Of a stretch of DNA of 64,000 nucleotides, positions 1 to 11,360 are shown piece by piece. The notes beneath the pieces are model-generated. The model searched no databases. It saw only the letters and a list, made by a program, of their open reading frames with translations, and was not told where the DNA came from. Both the position numbers and the translations under genes were made by a program. The DNA is taken from positions 2,005,001 through 2,069,000 of the forward strand of contig JAQFVV010006342.1 in the NCBI GenBank assembly GCA_028023455.1, written 5' to 3'. Source of the stretch: Epiperipatus broadwayi. Lineage: Eukaryota; Onychophora; Udeonychophora; Euonychophora; Peripatidae. The stretch's first letter is position 1. The number at the start of each line of letters is the position of its first letter.

Positions 1-310
1 TGATGGATAACCATTTTTCATGAGAGTTTGTAAATCTTCATTTTCCAAATCACTGGTTTTCAAACAAACTTCCATTTCTTGGTTCCATAGTGATAGTACA
101 ATTCCATGTTTAGTGCTTCTGGTATGATTGGATGTATATGTCAGTGTGTGCTAGTTTCCTATACACTGTTGTTTTCACTTTTCTGTGAGGGAGTCTTATC
201 ACAAGAATATCTAAGAATTCCAATTTTTGTTCCCATTTGAATTTCATTGTGAATCTAATTGAAGGAGATATTTTGTTAACATGTATCCAGAATGAGTATA
301 ATTCCACTTC
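1..310 (-). mobile_element. Inverted PLE fragment upstream of PLE1 pLTR
   Basis: The minus strand of this stretch matches the plus-strand PLE1 body at about 2497-2790, covering the region just after the RT catalytic motif. Its longest frame (110-307, minus) contains FLDILVIR and KTTVYRKLAHTDIY, which correspond to the PLE RT palm/thumb region. It runs directly into the left pseudo-LTR at about 316. Inverted partial copies placed upstream of the 5' pLTR are a known arrangement for Penelope-like elements. The fragment is cut by the window edge, so its full extent is unknown. Confidence 0.7.
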
Positions 311-482
311 ACCATGTGTGGCAATATAATGGAAGCCTCAAATTAACTTAGCTCTTAGAAAAAAAAAATTTTTTTTAAAGTTTCTAATTAACCTTGCTCT
401 TGGAAAAAAAAAAATTGAAGGACTCAGGAGAATTTGAACCCATCTTCATACATAAATATATGAAACTTTTACTATCTGTTAC

Positions 483-572
483 CTTTGACAGAACAGCTCA
501 GTTGGGTTAGTGGGTTTGCTTAAATTTAATATTCAAGAATCTAAAGGTGTGAGTTTGACTCTTATGCAAACA
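483..572 (+). other. tRNA-like segment in left pLTR
   Basis: A degraded counterpart of the clearer copy at 3401-3488. It keeps 'ACAGCTCAGTTGGG' (box A-like), a long anticodon-loop-like region and 'GAGTTTGACTCTTATGC' (box B-like). Arms are eroded and it is unlikely to be a functional tRNA. The inference is that a pol III-type promoter or SINE head was captured in the pLTR. Confidence 0.4.
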
Positions 573-597
573 CTGTCACTGGTCAGGCTAGCAACAT

Positions 598-636
598 CTG
601 AAGAAGAGTGGAAAAATAATACTATTTGAAATATTG
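598..636 (+). ncRNA. Hammerhead-like motif in left pLTR
   Basis: CTGAAGA, then a weak 5-bp stem (AGTGG with CTATT, allowing G-T pairs), then GAAA. This fits the hammerhead core order CUGANGA, stem II, GAAA. PLE pLTRs are known to carry type I hammerheads with a minimal stem III. Here stem II lacks the usual G-C closing pair, so activity is doubtful. Confidence 0.35.
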
Positions 637-1042
637 TGTTATTACTAACCTGTGTTGTCTATTTGTGTGTTATTACTAATAAGTTGTTTGTATTTGAAAA
701 GTTTAAATAAAGTTTAAAATTTTCTATACATTCAACATTTACTTTTAGATGATGGAAATAATTCAACATATTATCACATCTAATATACCATCATCACAAA
801 CCTTCAGGCAAATACTAAGTACTCAGTATGGACTCGATGCTATGTTAAAGTTTAGACATTATAAAAAATTGTCTAAAACTGGCTAAAGTAAAAAATCCAT
901 TTAATTTTCTTATGTAAATGTAAATTGGAGGGAGTTATTCCCAAGTATTTGCAAATAAAACCTCCTATTTCCTCCAACAGAGTTGATAAGATTATTCAGT
1001 GAGTGAATGAGGTCTTATTGAGGGAAAATAAATGTTCAACAG

Positions 1043-3355
1043 TTGCAAACCTTGAGTTCCATTAGAAATATGAAATATTTTCTAAAAAAGAAACATGCAG
1101 ATGAAGATTTCTCAAGAATTTGTCAAGCAGTGAAAAGATCATATTATAAATTACATGGAAGGATAAAAGAAAAAATCAGAAGTAATACTGCAACTATTAA
1201 TTCTAAAAACTTTACTTTTAAAACAAATTTTTCTTGTGGCAAAAAAAATTATCTATATTTATGAAAAATTTGGTTTGAATTCAATTAGAAACATGGGACA
1301 GACTAGTACAATGTTTATAGATTACAAATGATACATTATTTTCATACATAGCATTGACATAAAAAAATATTATAATGGTGTTGGAGAATAACCAGACTCC
1401 ATGTAGCAGTAATAATGTTTGATGGGGCAAGTGCCTGATTTCTGTTTTTAATTTTTGAGATCTTAATGAAAAACAATGATTGTAATTTTTTAGATGTGTT
1501 CTAAATACCTTACTGATGCTGAGTTATCTATTTTTGGAAAAGGTTTGAACTTCACCATTAGACCACCCCATTATTGGATGTAATGGCAGCCACTAAGGAA
1601 GTTACCCAAAAATTGCCTCTGAAAGAATCAGCAGAGTTATACTGAAGAGTTAAAAAGACACTTAAAAGACATCAAGTGCAGAAGCAGAAACCAAACATTT
1701 CATGTGTTGAGAGGAAAGCTATTATATCTCTCAAACAGGATACATCTATAATCATTCCTCTTGTTGACAAAGCTAACACTACAATTGTAATGGAAAAAAC
1801 TGATTATGATAACAAAATACAAGAACTTCTCACAGCCAATACAAAAAAAATAGGAATCCAATTCCAAATACAGAGATAAAATTACAAGCATTACTCCAAA
1901 AGTGTCACAGATCAAAAAAAATTCTCACCTGCATGGACTATTAAAATCCATAAAGACAATGTTCCATTAAGGCTTATTGTTAGTTTTAGAAATTCACCAG
2001 GTCAAAATTTGTTGAGATATCTCCTGGAAGTTCTTAGTCCATTGGCATACAGGACACAATCCTTCATCTGGGATTCTAAGCACTTTATAGAATTAGTCAG
2101 GGAGATGAAAATAGAAAAAAACTAATGTATTTTTAAGCTTTGACATGGAAAGTATTTTTACAAATACATCAGGTGATGAGACATTGTCTATTGTAAGGAA
2201 AAGGTTATCTGATGATACAGTCTACAAACTAGAACAACTCTACCTATTGATAGTATAATGGAATTATTAACATTCTGCATAACAACAATGTACTTTCAAT
2301 ATAACTCAAAATTCTTCCAACAAAATCAAGGAATGGCCATTGAATTACCACTGTCATCACCCTTGATGATCAACATTTACATGGAAAAACTTGAAACCAC
2401 AACCATAAATACTATTCCATATCCAGATATAGTGTGGCTACACTATGTTGATGATACATTTGTGGTATGCTTGCATAGTGAGGCACAATTGCAGTCATTC
2501 TGATCACCTTTGAACAACACATCTTTTTCAATTAAATTCACAATAGAATTCGAAATGAGAACAAAAATTGGCATTCCTAGAATGTTCTTGTGACAAGCTT
2601 CAGGGCAAAGTATAAACAACAGTGTATAGGAAACCAACACACATTGGCAAGTACTTGGCATATACATCTAATTACACCAGAATCACTAAACATGGAATTA
2701 TGCTATCATTATGGAACAGAATAAAGAAAGTTTGTTTGGAAACCAGTGATTTGAAGCTCTCATGAAGAATGGTTATTCATCAATGGTCATCAAGAAAACC
2801 TTTAATAGACAACAAAAAGAGACACCAAAAGAAAAAATTATTGGTACTGTAGAGTATCCATACATACCAGGAATGGTGGACAAATTAAAGAAAATCTGCA
2901 GTCAGTATAACATTAAAACAGCTTTCCAAAGCAATACCACACTTTGAGGGATTCTTACTTCTACCAAGCCTAAACTGGAAATGCTGAAGAACAAAAACTG
3001 CATCTTTGAAATACCTTGTGAATGTGGAAGGAAATATATTGGTGAGACCTGTTGCCCCATTGAACAGTGATTGTAAAAACACAAAATAATATTTAAAAGA
3101 GAAAAAATAGATGTGTCTACCCTAGCAGACCATGTGTTTAATTGGGAAAATAAAATAAAAATGTTGGATAGAGAGGAAAAGCTGCAAAGACAAAAATTTA
3201 AGGAAGCTGCTCATATGACAGTGATAAATAATCCTATTAGTCAATCCAGTGTGGCAATATACAATACATGGAAACTTCTAATTTACCTTGCTCTTAGAAA
3301 AAATTTTTTTAAAAAGTTTCTAATTAACCTTGCTCTTGGAAAAAAAAGGATTTGA
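1043..3355 (+). pseudogene. PLE1 reverse transcriptase/GIY-YIG pseudogene
   Basis: Frames broken by stops and indels together follow the order of a Penelope-like polyprotein: replicative RT plus a C-terminal GIY-YIG endonuclease acting at the DNA target. Readable blocks are IISLKQDTSIIIPLVDKAN (about 1717-1780), AWTIKIHKDNVPLRLIVSF (about 1930-1990), QGMAIELPLSSPLMINIYME (2327-2386), HYVDDTFVV (about 2440-2466, catalytic YVDD), CIFEIPCECGRKYIGET (about 3000-3050, GIY-YIG core), and LADHVF with a REEKLQRQKFKEA tail (3121-3210). No open frame exceeds 81 codons, so it is a dead copy. It lies between two direct pLTRs. The coding order and motifs make the PLE call secure; the subfamily is not assigned. 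Confidence 0.8.
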
Positions 3356-3400
3356 ACCAATCCTCATATATAAATATATGAAATTTCTATTATCTGTTGC

Positions 3401-3488
3401 CTTTGACAGAATAGCTCAGTTAGTTAGAGCATTTGCCTTAAATTTGATATCGAGACTCTAAAGGCACAAGTTCTACTCCTATGCAAAT
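3401..3488 (+). other. tRNA-like segment in right pLTR
   Basis: 'TAGCTCAGTTAGTTAGAGC' is a good D-arm with box A (GCTC pairs with GAGC around the loop). It is followed by TGCCTT...AAGGCA, an anticodon-type stem with an oversized loop of about 20 nt, then 'AAGTTCTACTCCT' as a box B-like T-arm. The ends TTTG and CAAA can pair as part of an acceptor stem. The large loop could be a tRNA intron or an insertion. It sits about 25 bases upstream of the hammerhead-like motif. Confidence 0.45.
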
Positions 3489-3512
3489 ACTTCACTGGTC
3501 AGGCCAGCAACA

Positions 3513-3549
3513 CCTAAGAAGAGTGGAGAATAATACTACCCAAAACATT
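3513..3549 (+). ncRNA. Degraded hammerhead-like motif in right pLTR
   Basis: Same position in the pLTR as the motif at 598-636. CCTAAGA replaces CTGAAGA, and CAAA replaces GAAA. The stem II arms AGTGG and CTACC remain. Core substitutions would inactivate a ribozyme. Confidence 0.3.
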
Positions 3550-3666
3550 GTGTGATTACTAACCTGTGCTGTGTATTAATTATTACTAACAAGTTGTTTG
3601 TATTTGAAAAAAGTTCAAATAAAGTTTAAAATTTTTTATACATTCAACATTTACTGATAGATGATG

Positions 3667-4377
3667 TTACATTCAAAGATCAGCCTTTCAAGCTAATTGT
3701 GCATGCGTCTTCTGCAAGTGTTAAATAATAAATGAATACTTCACTCTACAATACAAGATATAGTATTCATGCAGGAATAAAAGGAATCAAATTCAAAGTG
3801 AGAATTCTACTCACACTTTACTCAACAGTACTTCAGATTTGCTCATATAAAAGAATTTGAGTCGTAGGAATAAGAGGATTCCTTTTATTCCTGCATAAAT
3901 ACTATATTTTATATTGTAGAGTGAAGTATTCATTTATTATTTAACACTCGCAGAAGATGCATGCACAATTAGCTTGAAAGGCTGATCTTTGAATGTAATA
4001 CAATTGTATGCATAGCGTCATATAAAAATAAATGCGTATTTACTTATAATTAAGTTTCACTTAGAGTGACATTTAGTAAATTCTAGACAATTTCACCGAA
4101 GTCATTCATTCCAACATCGTAGATAGTAATTTAAAGTGAGAATTCTACTCTCACACTTTACTCAACAGTACTTCAGATTTGCTCATATAAAAGAATTTGA
4201 GTCGTAGGAATAAGAGGATTCCTTTTATTCCTGCATAAATACTATATCTTGTATTGTAGAGTGAAGTATTCATTAATTATTTAACACTCGCAGAAGATGC
4301 ATGCACAATTAGCTTGAAAGGCTGAACTTTGAATGTAATACAATTGTATGCATAGCATCATAGAAAAATAAATTCTT
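3667..4377 (+). mobile_element. Composite repeat insertion with 18-bp TSD
   Basis: Inserted in the right pLTR and flanked by an 18-bp direct duplication beginning ATTTACTGATAG (3649-3666 and 4378-4395). It holds three copies of one unit: a truncated inverted copy (3667-3785), a full plus copy (about 3785-4034), and a second plus copy (about 4129-4377), with about 95 bases between the last two. The plus units contain 'AAAGAATTTGAGTCGTAGG' and end in AAAAATAAAT-like tracts. No coding capacity. A non-autonomous retroposon that inserted or duplicated repeatedly is likely; the family is not recognised. Confidence 0.6.
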
Positions 4378-4455
4378 ATTTACTGATAGATGATGGAAAT
4401 TGTCCAACCTATTATCATATGTAATATACCATCATCACAAACCTTCAGGCAACTA

Positions 4456-5904
4456 ATGAATATATGTGATCAACTTCACTAATTGAATGAAAATTTACTT
4501 ATACAAATAAGCAATCATATTATAGAAAAGTAGTCTCTTGAGAGGGATAATCATATATTCATTAAATATGCCATTTTATGTGTTAATTAAAGAAATATTT
4601 TTTTTGATCACATGCTCATTAATTTCATTTGAACTTAGACCATTTGAATACGTTTGACATGTTTAATTATGGTATTAATCTCATATAACTAGAGGATTTA
4701 TGTATTAAATATTTTTAATAAATAATTTTGCTTTTAAAATAGTTATTTTTAAATTTTTGTTTAATTAAATTATTGTATTTTCAGTGTATTTTGAAGGAAG
4801 CAAAACACCAGAAGGTAAATGCTAAGCACCAGATTTTCCAGTATGATTGGACAGAAAGATACATTTCTACAAAAATTTTGATAAATTCACATATTTAATT
4901 TGCTACAGTAATATTTCTGGAAATAAGAAGCTCAATGTCAAGATATTATATGAGGCAAAGCAATGAACATGCAGTATATTTAGTACTCAAGTAAGGAAAG
5001 ATGAAATTCATAAACTTGCATCAAATCTAGAGAAGTAATGTTTGGTATTCCAAAAATAATGTGAAAAATCTGAAATATAATATCAGAACCAGCTATTCTG
5101 TGCCAATGTTAATAGTATAACATATGAAGTCCTTCATTTGTAAACAGAGTTAATTATTATTATTGTAGGCACAGGATCGGGATGGACTTTTTTAGACAAG
5201 AAGGCTTCATTTTTAGATATTTAATTTATGTTCTATTTACTATTATTTAAAGAAAAAAGCATAGTACTAGATTTTCCAAATACTGACATTTCCTTGATAT
5301 ATATCTCTGCTTGTTGACTTTTAATATCAGAGAAGAGTGGTATTTATAAATAAAATTATCTTGGGGTGTGCTATGAAAGAACCTACCTTGAGCTAATTAG
5401 CCCTACTCAGCATGAGGAATAGAATTTTAAATGGATTATAATGAATTAAAAGAAGAATTTGTAAATAAAGCAAAAAAAAAAGTTTAACAACAATTTGATA
5501 TATAAATTCTTTATTTATATGTATGTTTTTAAGCAGTACCTCTAGAGTTTTCAACATTCATTGCAATAGGTGATACTTCTGCAAATATCTAAATAGAAAC
5601 AGAGAGCCTTATTTTTTCATATATTAGTAGCAATAATGAGTTGATGATAAGATATTAACAAAGTAAATATTTTGCATAGTTAACATTCCAAAATTTACAA
5701 TGAAGTATAATTATTTTTTAAAAATGTTTTTATTCTGCAAAATCATTAATTGTATCATCTGAAGTTCACATGACAGTAAATCAACTTCTTCATAAGCTAC
5801 AGATAAATAAGATTTATATGTTGTGAATGATAAAAAACAGAATGAGTTTTATATACATTAAGCTACAATTGCAAACTGATAATTTGATTACTGTTATAGA
5901 AGTT
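4456..5904. other. No recognisable content
   Basis: AT-rich sequence with no frame over 60 codons, no clear repeat and no RNA gene that I can see. Confidence 0.5.
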
Positions 5905-6515
5905 AAACCATTAAACATCACATGATCACCTTTTCTTATGCTTACTCATAACTGTTATTAAAACAGGCAAAACTCTCCCTGCAGTAGTGCCACTCAGTGC
6001 AAGCCAGAGTAATCAATGGATGCCAGAAGACTTGTGCACTACAGTTTGGAGAGTTTTGCCTGTTTTAATAACAGTTATGAGCAAGCATGAGAAAAGGAGA
6101 TCATGTGATGTTTAATGGTTTAATACCAATCATGCCTAATAAGATAGTGGTGGCTATGATCATTAAAAAAACTAAAGACATTGAAATGTATGAGTACTGA
6201 ACTGAGTTCAGACCTATATGACTATAAGCTAATGAGCTTGGATTGAAATTTTTTTGTGTCTTCAATTTAGTAGAGATAAAAGGTGGCTGCTGGAGGGTTG
6301 CATTAGATACTAAGATCTAGATGCAGTGCTCTCAGATCCAGGGCTCCTCACTGATGAAAGTCACAAGCTAAAAACTAGTCTGGGGATACTGGATGAATAG
6401 GCACTAGATAGGGATTTTATGCATAAGCCTTCTAGCATTCATTGATTACCTTAGCTTACACTGAGTGGCACTACTGTATAGAGAGTTTTGCCTGTTATAG
6501 AAGTTGTTAAAAATA
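5905..6515. mobile_element. Foldback/MITE-like element
   Basis: Outer arms 'TAAACCATTAAACATCACATG' (near 5905) and its complement near 6100-6121 enclose inverted 'AAACAGGCAAAACTCTCC' at about 5962-5980 and 6050-6066. A further terminal copy, GAGTGGCACTACTGTATAGAG then AGTTTTGCCTG, lies at 6463-6500. The internal part (6126-6460) has no coding frame. Related pieces occur at 30717-30830 and 30961-31010. It is a non-autonomous element with long inverted repeats; the transposase family is not determined. Confidence 0.55.
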
Positions 6516-6859
6516 AGATTCAATCTCTACTTGACCAGAATTCTTTTTACTCTTTTTTGTTTGCTGATGTGAAAATGTTATTTATTTATAGTTTTGGGGG
6601 AAGTTGGTTTACTTCTGTTCATATTTGATATACATTAAGTTGTGCATATTTAATATTTATATTAGGTCTAATTTAAATGTTCTCATAGTTTATGTTTCAT
6701 AAACAGTTAAGTCAAATTAAACAATCTAGTAGACATTGAAAATGCTTATTTAATGATTTTATCATTTTGTTGATCATCATCACATTTAAAAATCATGGTC
6801 TTTCTTTAAAGAAAGAAAATTAATATTTTATAGTCCAGTACTATTTGTGGAGTATACTA

Positions 6860-7262
6860 TTGTATGTTGTGAAATGTGGAGAATGATTAGTAAAATTATG
6901 GACAGATTGAGAGCCTTTGAGATGGGGATATGGAGAAGAATAAAAAAAATCGGATAAATAAAATAACAAATGGAGAAGTTTTGAAAAGACTAAATGAAAA
7001 AATAAGATTGATCGAGGAAATCAGAAAGAGAAACTGAATTGGATATACATTAGACATACATTAAGAAAAAAGTATAGTTTAATGAAGGATGTTTTAGAGT
7101 GAATGGTGAATGGAAGTAAGAAGAAAGGTCGGAAAAGGTTGATATTGTTGGATGATATGAGATGGAAAGAGTTACATAGAATGGAAGAGCTGGACAATGA
7201 AGAGAATGGATTGAGAAAAAATGAATGAATTGATGGTGTGACTACTCTCTGGACCTGTTCAT
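6860..7262 (+). pseudogene. LINE ORF2 3'-end remnant
   Basis: The conceptual translation, with stops and shifts, reads MWRRIKKI, then NEKIRLIEEIRKR, then NWIYIRHTLRKK, then VNGSKKKGRKRLILLDDMRW. This is the conserved tail of many LINE ORF2 proteins (the 'RKLNWIGHTLR ... GRKR..WLDDM' block), which follows the RT domain. No RT motif precedes it, so the copy is 5'-truncated. Downstream 'ATTATTGATGATGAG' resembles a short-repeat 3' tail. Orientation and class are clear; the clade is not. Confidence 0.6.
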
Positions 7263-7374
7263 GGGACAGAATATTATTGATGATGAGTCCAGTCTAAATA
7301 ATTAAAATATTTAATTTAGTATGCATATCAATTTCTAATTTCATTGTCAATTATTTTTCATATTAAAACAATAC

Positions 7375-7500
7375 ATGAATTTGGATAATAAATAAATAAG
7401 CTATGGTTTTATTGCTTGAGAGTTCTTAAGAAATTTGAATGCCTGAAGTACCAAAACTGAAATAAATCCAGTTTCTTTAAATTTTATATTCAGACATCTA
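7375..7500 (-). mobile_element. SINE copy (tail family 'CTTATGAA..AATAAAG')
   Basis: The reverse complement ends with a form of 'ACTCAAACTTCTTATGAA...CAATAAAGCCAT'. The same block occurs at about 20710, 22330, 22460, 32740 and (minus) 47440. Dispersion with variable 5' parts suggests a tRNA-derived SINE family. Confidence 0.5.
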
Positions 7501-7626
7501 CTACTGCATTAAACTACACAATGCAATTTGGATAATAAAGTTATCATATTTTATATAGAAATAAAACAAACTAACTCCTTCTTTTTAAAACTTGATTTAT
7601 TATGACTATAATCATGAAAAAGGAAT

Positions 7627-7662
7627 CCGACGTTTCAACTATTTTTTATAGTCTTTTTCAAG
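7627..7662 (-). ncRNA. Hammerhead-like motif, palindrome left arm
   Basis: On the minus strand, CTTGAAAAA, stem GACTAT/ATAGTT, then GAAACGTCGG. The order resembles a hammerhead core, but the CUGANGA element is degenerate. Confidence 0.3.
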
Positions 7663-8231
7663 GCACACTAAAATAAAATATATATACACAATAAATATCA
7701 CATATTCCAAAAAAAAAAAATTAAATTAATTAAAAATTACAAAATATAAAATATATCCATAACCAAAATTTTCTTTTTTTTACCTTATCTCACTCCCCTT
7801 ACCTATTACAATCACAACTTAAACACAACTAATTTCTTTTTAAAAATTCTATATATATCAAATAAAAACTTTTTAATTAAAAACCTATTATTTTCTTTTA
7901 TCTTTTTCTATTAACATCCTATTTAATTCTGGTTTTGGTGTATACATAAATGAAATAAAACCAGAATTAAATAGGATGTTAATAGAAAAAGATAAAAGAA
8001 AATAATAGGTTTTTAATTAAAAAGTTTTTATTTGATATATATAGAATTTTTAAAAAGAAATTAGTTGTGTTTAAGTTGTGATTGTAATATGTAAGGAGAG
8101 TGAGATAAGGTAAAAAAAAAGAAAATTTTGGTTATGGATATATTTTATATTTTGTAATTTTTAATTAATTTAATTTTTTTTTTTTGGAATATGTGATATT
8201 TATTGTGTATATATATTTTATTTTAGTGTGC

Positions 8232-8267
8232 CTTGAAAAAGACTATAAAAAATAGTCGAAATGTCGG
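8232..8267 (+). ncRNA. Hammerhead-like motif, palindrome right arm
   Basis: Mirror copy of the motif at 7627-7662. CTTGAAAAA, perfect 6-bp stem GACTAT/ATAGTC, then GAAATGTCGG. Catalytic core position CUGANGA is not intact. Confidence 0.3.
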
Positions 8268-8366
8268 ATTCCTTTTTCATGATTATAGTCATAATAAATC
8301 AAGTTTTAAAAAGAAGGAGTTAGTTTGTTTTATTTCTATATTAGATATTGGAACGGTCAGAAAACG

Positions 8367-10887
8367 TGTGACTCGTAAACATAGTGCAGAATTCGACCAC
8401 CATACAGAACAGCAGCACCCTCGAGTAGCGAAGCCACCCGTGGTACTGAGTTCGAACATAGTTTATCGATTCCACAATACAATCCATGAAACAATGCATC
8501 TGATGCAACATTAGTAAATATTTCCTTAGGCACGGTGGTCAGGGATATGCAAGAGACTTATTATTTTATTCTCGAGTTAGCCAATAACCAAACTAATATT
8601 AATTAACATTCATATTTACATAATCGAGGAAATATTAGATAGAATGGGTATCGAATAAATGAAATGTAATTGCAGACGTATAGTTTAAAATTATTTATTA
8701 ATACATTTTAATAAAACAATCAGTAATAATATTTTAGGGATTCAAAGCTTCAGTAGCGGAATTTGCGACATGATTATATTTTAAAGAGTACATTTATTTA
8801 TTTAGACATTATTTTATATTGAGGATTTCAGTAGCGGTATTTCCGATACTGTAATGTTTACAAAAGGAATACATTTATTTGAAGGCGTAATCTAGCTACC
8901 TAAAACTCTCGAGTGAGTATTTCTAATGCATGCATGGAGGGATTTATACCTTTGCAATGCAAGAGTCTAAAGTATGGGTTATAAGAGTAATGGCAGACAT
9001 ATATTTATTTAATTAAAATATTTATTTATAACTAAGGGCAAACATTTATTTGAGAGTGAATTATGCAGATAATGCAAAAGCTGAGTGATATGTTTAGAAT
9101 AATAAAACTAAGTAAAGGAACACGTGGTATGCTTTAGAAAGGCGATATGGAGTGGCAGTATATTGAAACTGCAATGCCGCGAATGGGTTTATAAGAGTAT
9201 CGGGCTGGTCTCTGCCATCGGCCCGACGAAGTAAGGTGTCACATAAGCATAACCAGGGACAAGCGGTCCGTGTCGCAGTTTTGCCGGCTGGCTTCATGAC
9301 ATTGTCAAGTCCTACGGGAGCACCCATTATGCCCGCTTGTGTAGGACGACTGGGGTTAATCTCAACCCTGAAGAATCTGGAAATTTCACGGCGGAATGGG
9401 TCATTGCGTCTCTAAAACGTAACACATGTATACTGTATAAACGGTTATGATGAGATTTAAATAGATTTCTGACTTGGTCCTACATTACCAACATTTACTC
9501 AAGAACTCTGGCGACTCTCAAAGAAATGGGATTTTCTAGAATTATTCATTAAATTTAATAAATACAAAATATACATAAACTGGGAGTTATTACAACTAAT
9601 ATGCCAGCCATTTGCGAAGTAGTAGACCCTGCATTACAATAATGATGCACTGAATGCGTGTCGATTTACATGAAAGTGAAGTTATTAAGGAAAGTAAATA
9701 TTAATGAAAATTTGACACGCATTCATTGTTTTAAGCGATCATAGATTTAAACTTTGAAAATTGAAATAATTATGAGCATGCAATAATTAAATAATAACTA
9801 TAGATAGAAATGTAGATTATAGAAATACGCACCCAAGAAAGACAGAGTGAGGTAAGCTAGATTATTAGAGAAATTTACATATTAAATTAATTATTCAATT
9901 TTAGTTATACATATGGTAGTTTTACATTTTATAATTTAGATAAGTATTATGAAGAAGAGCTATAGCATATTATTAGAGTACTCTAGAGTTTGAATACAGA
10001 CAGGTACCTGTTTTATAAAAAGTTTTCTTATTCCATGAGTTTAAAAGCAAAAAGTTCACGAGTGGCAATTCTTTCTTGTATTGAGATATTTCATTTAATT
10101 TCACAACAGCAGCAGCTTTTTCATTTATTTAAGGCAGCAGATCTTCATGGTTAATTTATGATGGGCAATGAAAGTTCAGCATCCGATAGGCCATATCCCG
10201 ATGGAGAATAATCTAGGTGCTTTACTCGGTCATACCTTGGCAGGAACAAATTATTTTATATTTTTGGAGACTCTCAGTGATTGAGAGCAAAGCTAAAGTT
10301 TAAGTGAATGTCTCCAGCAAGTCTAAGATGGCGTCTTTTTTTATCTTGATCTTTCATATTTTTGTTAAGATATTTTTAGGTTCTACTTAATCTGCCCCGA
10401 GGATAATCAATGCAGAAAGCTGCCGTTCTATTGTTTACATTTTACATTTACTAATTAATTTTGGGGAATTTTTCTTTAATTAATCTATTATCTATCACTG
10501 ACCGATGCTTTTAAATTTCAAAAACAAAAAGGGAACATAAGATTATTTTAACTTTTAATTATATATTACATCAGATATTTTTAGAATTATTATTAATTAA
10601 ACAAAGCAATAAATACGAACTTTATGATTAAAATGATTAAAATTATACATTTTTATATAACTAAAAGAAATCTAAATTATATTATTTTATCCCTATTTAT
10701 TGCCTTTAATTTGAGATCGAAATGTGTGCGTGTTTATGCTGAATTCTACATATATTTATACATTTTTAATATAGTTACACACACAATTCGATATCAAAAA
10801 GTTTAAATTTGGGTGGGATAGACCGGTCAGTGAGAGACGACAGAAAAAGGTGAAACTTAAGATTCGAATACGAATCTTACTGTTTCA
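8367..10887 (-). repeat. 3' LTR of the gypsy element
   Basis: 2521-bp direct repeat. It retains many C- and CpG-containing short strings that are missing from the partner LTR. It contains a 77-codon minus frame (9094-9327) with no recognised similarity that is not conserved in the partner, so I do not call it a gene. Confidence 0.85.
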
Positions 10888-11360
10888 TTTCCCCGTATTT
10901 CCCATGAACAATTAAGGAAGAACAAAGGAGGCAAGAAAGAGAAAAAAATTTACATTACATAATTGAAAGACGGAAAAAAAAATTATTATTGTTTTTACAG
11001 ATATTGAAATAGAGAAAGCAGAGATTACATGAAGCAACGAACAATTTATATACCGGATCTAGAATTTATAGTTTAATTAAAATGGCCTAATTTGGCCGTG
11101 TCTGGTTAAAATCATAGTAATAATTAGTTAAACTGAATGTATATATATAAAAAATTCTTAGAATAGGATTAGTTAGTATAATATAAAAAAAATTTAAAGA
11201 GTAATAATAATTAAAACAATAATATATAATAATAATAATAATAAGATTTCTGTCCAAAACCCTATTTGACTAAAGTACAATCCATTCAACCAAGTTCATT
11301 ATATCAAGTTCATTTTAATATTTTCATATACGTTTAATCCATCTTAATAGTCTAATATTT
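10888..11360 (-). other. Gypsy 3' untranslated region and PPT
   Basis: Non-coding stretch between the end of the integrase frame and the 3' LTR. The putative polypurine tract lies at 10888-10903. (AAT)n occurs near 11225. Confidence 0.5.

Larger units (their letters stand above)
316..816 (+). repeat. PLE1 left pseudo-LTR
   Basis: About 500 bases that recur in direct orientation at 3250-3666 and, after an insertion, at 4381-4455. Shared landmarks are a TGGCAATATA start, two 'CTTGCTCTTGGAAAAAA' blocks, a tRNA-like segment, 'CTGGTCAGG', a hammerhead-like motif, and an end near 'CACAAACCTTCAGGCAA'. Direct flanking copies around a PLE reading frame are what are called pseudo-LTRs. The two copies differ by many substitutions and indels, so the insertion is old. 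Confidence 0.7.
3250..4455 (+). repeat. PLE1 right pseudo-LTR, split by an insertion
   Basis: This repeats the left pLTR in direct orientation. Homology runs 3250-3666, breaks at 'GATAGATGATG', and resumes at 4381 with 'TACTGATAGATGATGG', ending near 4455. The break is explained by the inserted unit at 3667-4377. It carries better preserved tRNA-like and hammerhead-like parts than the left copy. Confidence 0.7.
7553..8341. repeat. Near-perfect palindrome, 384-bp arms
   Basis: Left arm 7553-7936 and right arm 7957-8341 are reverse complements with only a few mismatches, around a loop of about 20 bases. Each arm includes a motif of a 6-bp stem (GACTAT/ATAGTC) followed by GAAA and CGTCGG or TGTCGG. 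Transcription would give a very long hairpin. Similarity between arms is higher than between the two pLTRs of PLE1, suggesting recent formation or gene conversion. No coding frame is supported; the 93-codon plus frame starting at 8233 runs through the arm and on into the adjacent LTR. Confidence 0.85.

Noticed and set aside
6340-6380. CTGATGA at about 6352 as a hammerhead
   Set aside because: No GAAA element follows at a proper distance.
8233-8514. 93-codon plus-strand frame
   Set aside because: It crosses from the palindrome arm into the gypsy LTR and is not conserved in the other LTR copy beyond the LTR start.
9094-9327. 77-codon frame in the 3' LTR
   Set aside because: The partner LTR shows frame-breaking deletions here and no motif is recognisable.
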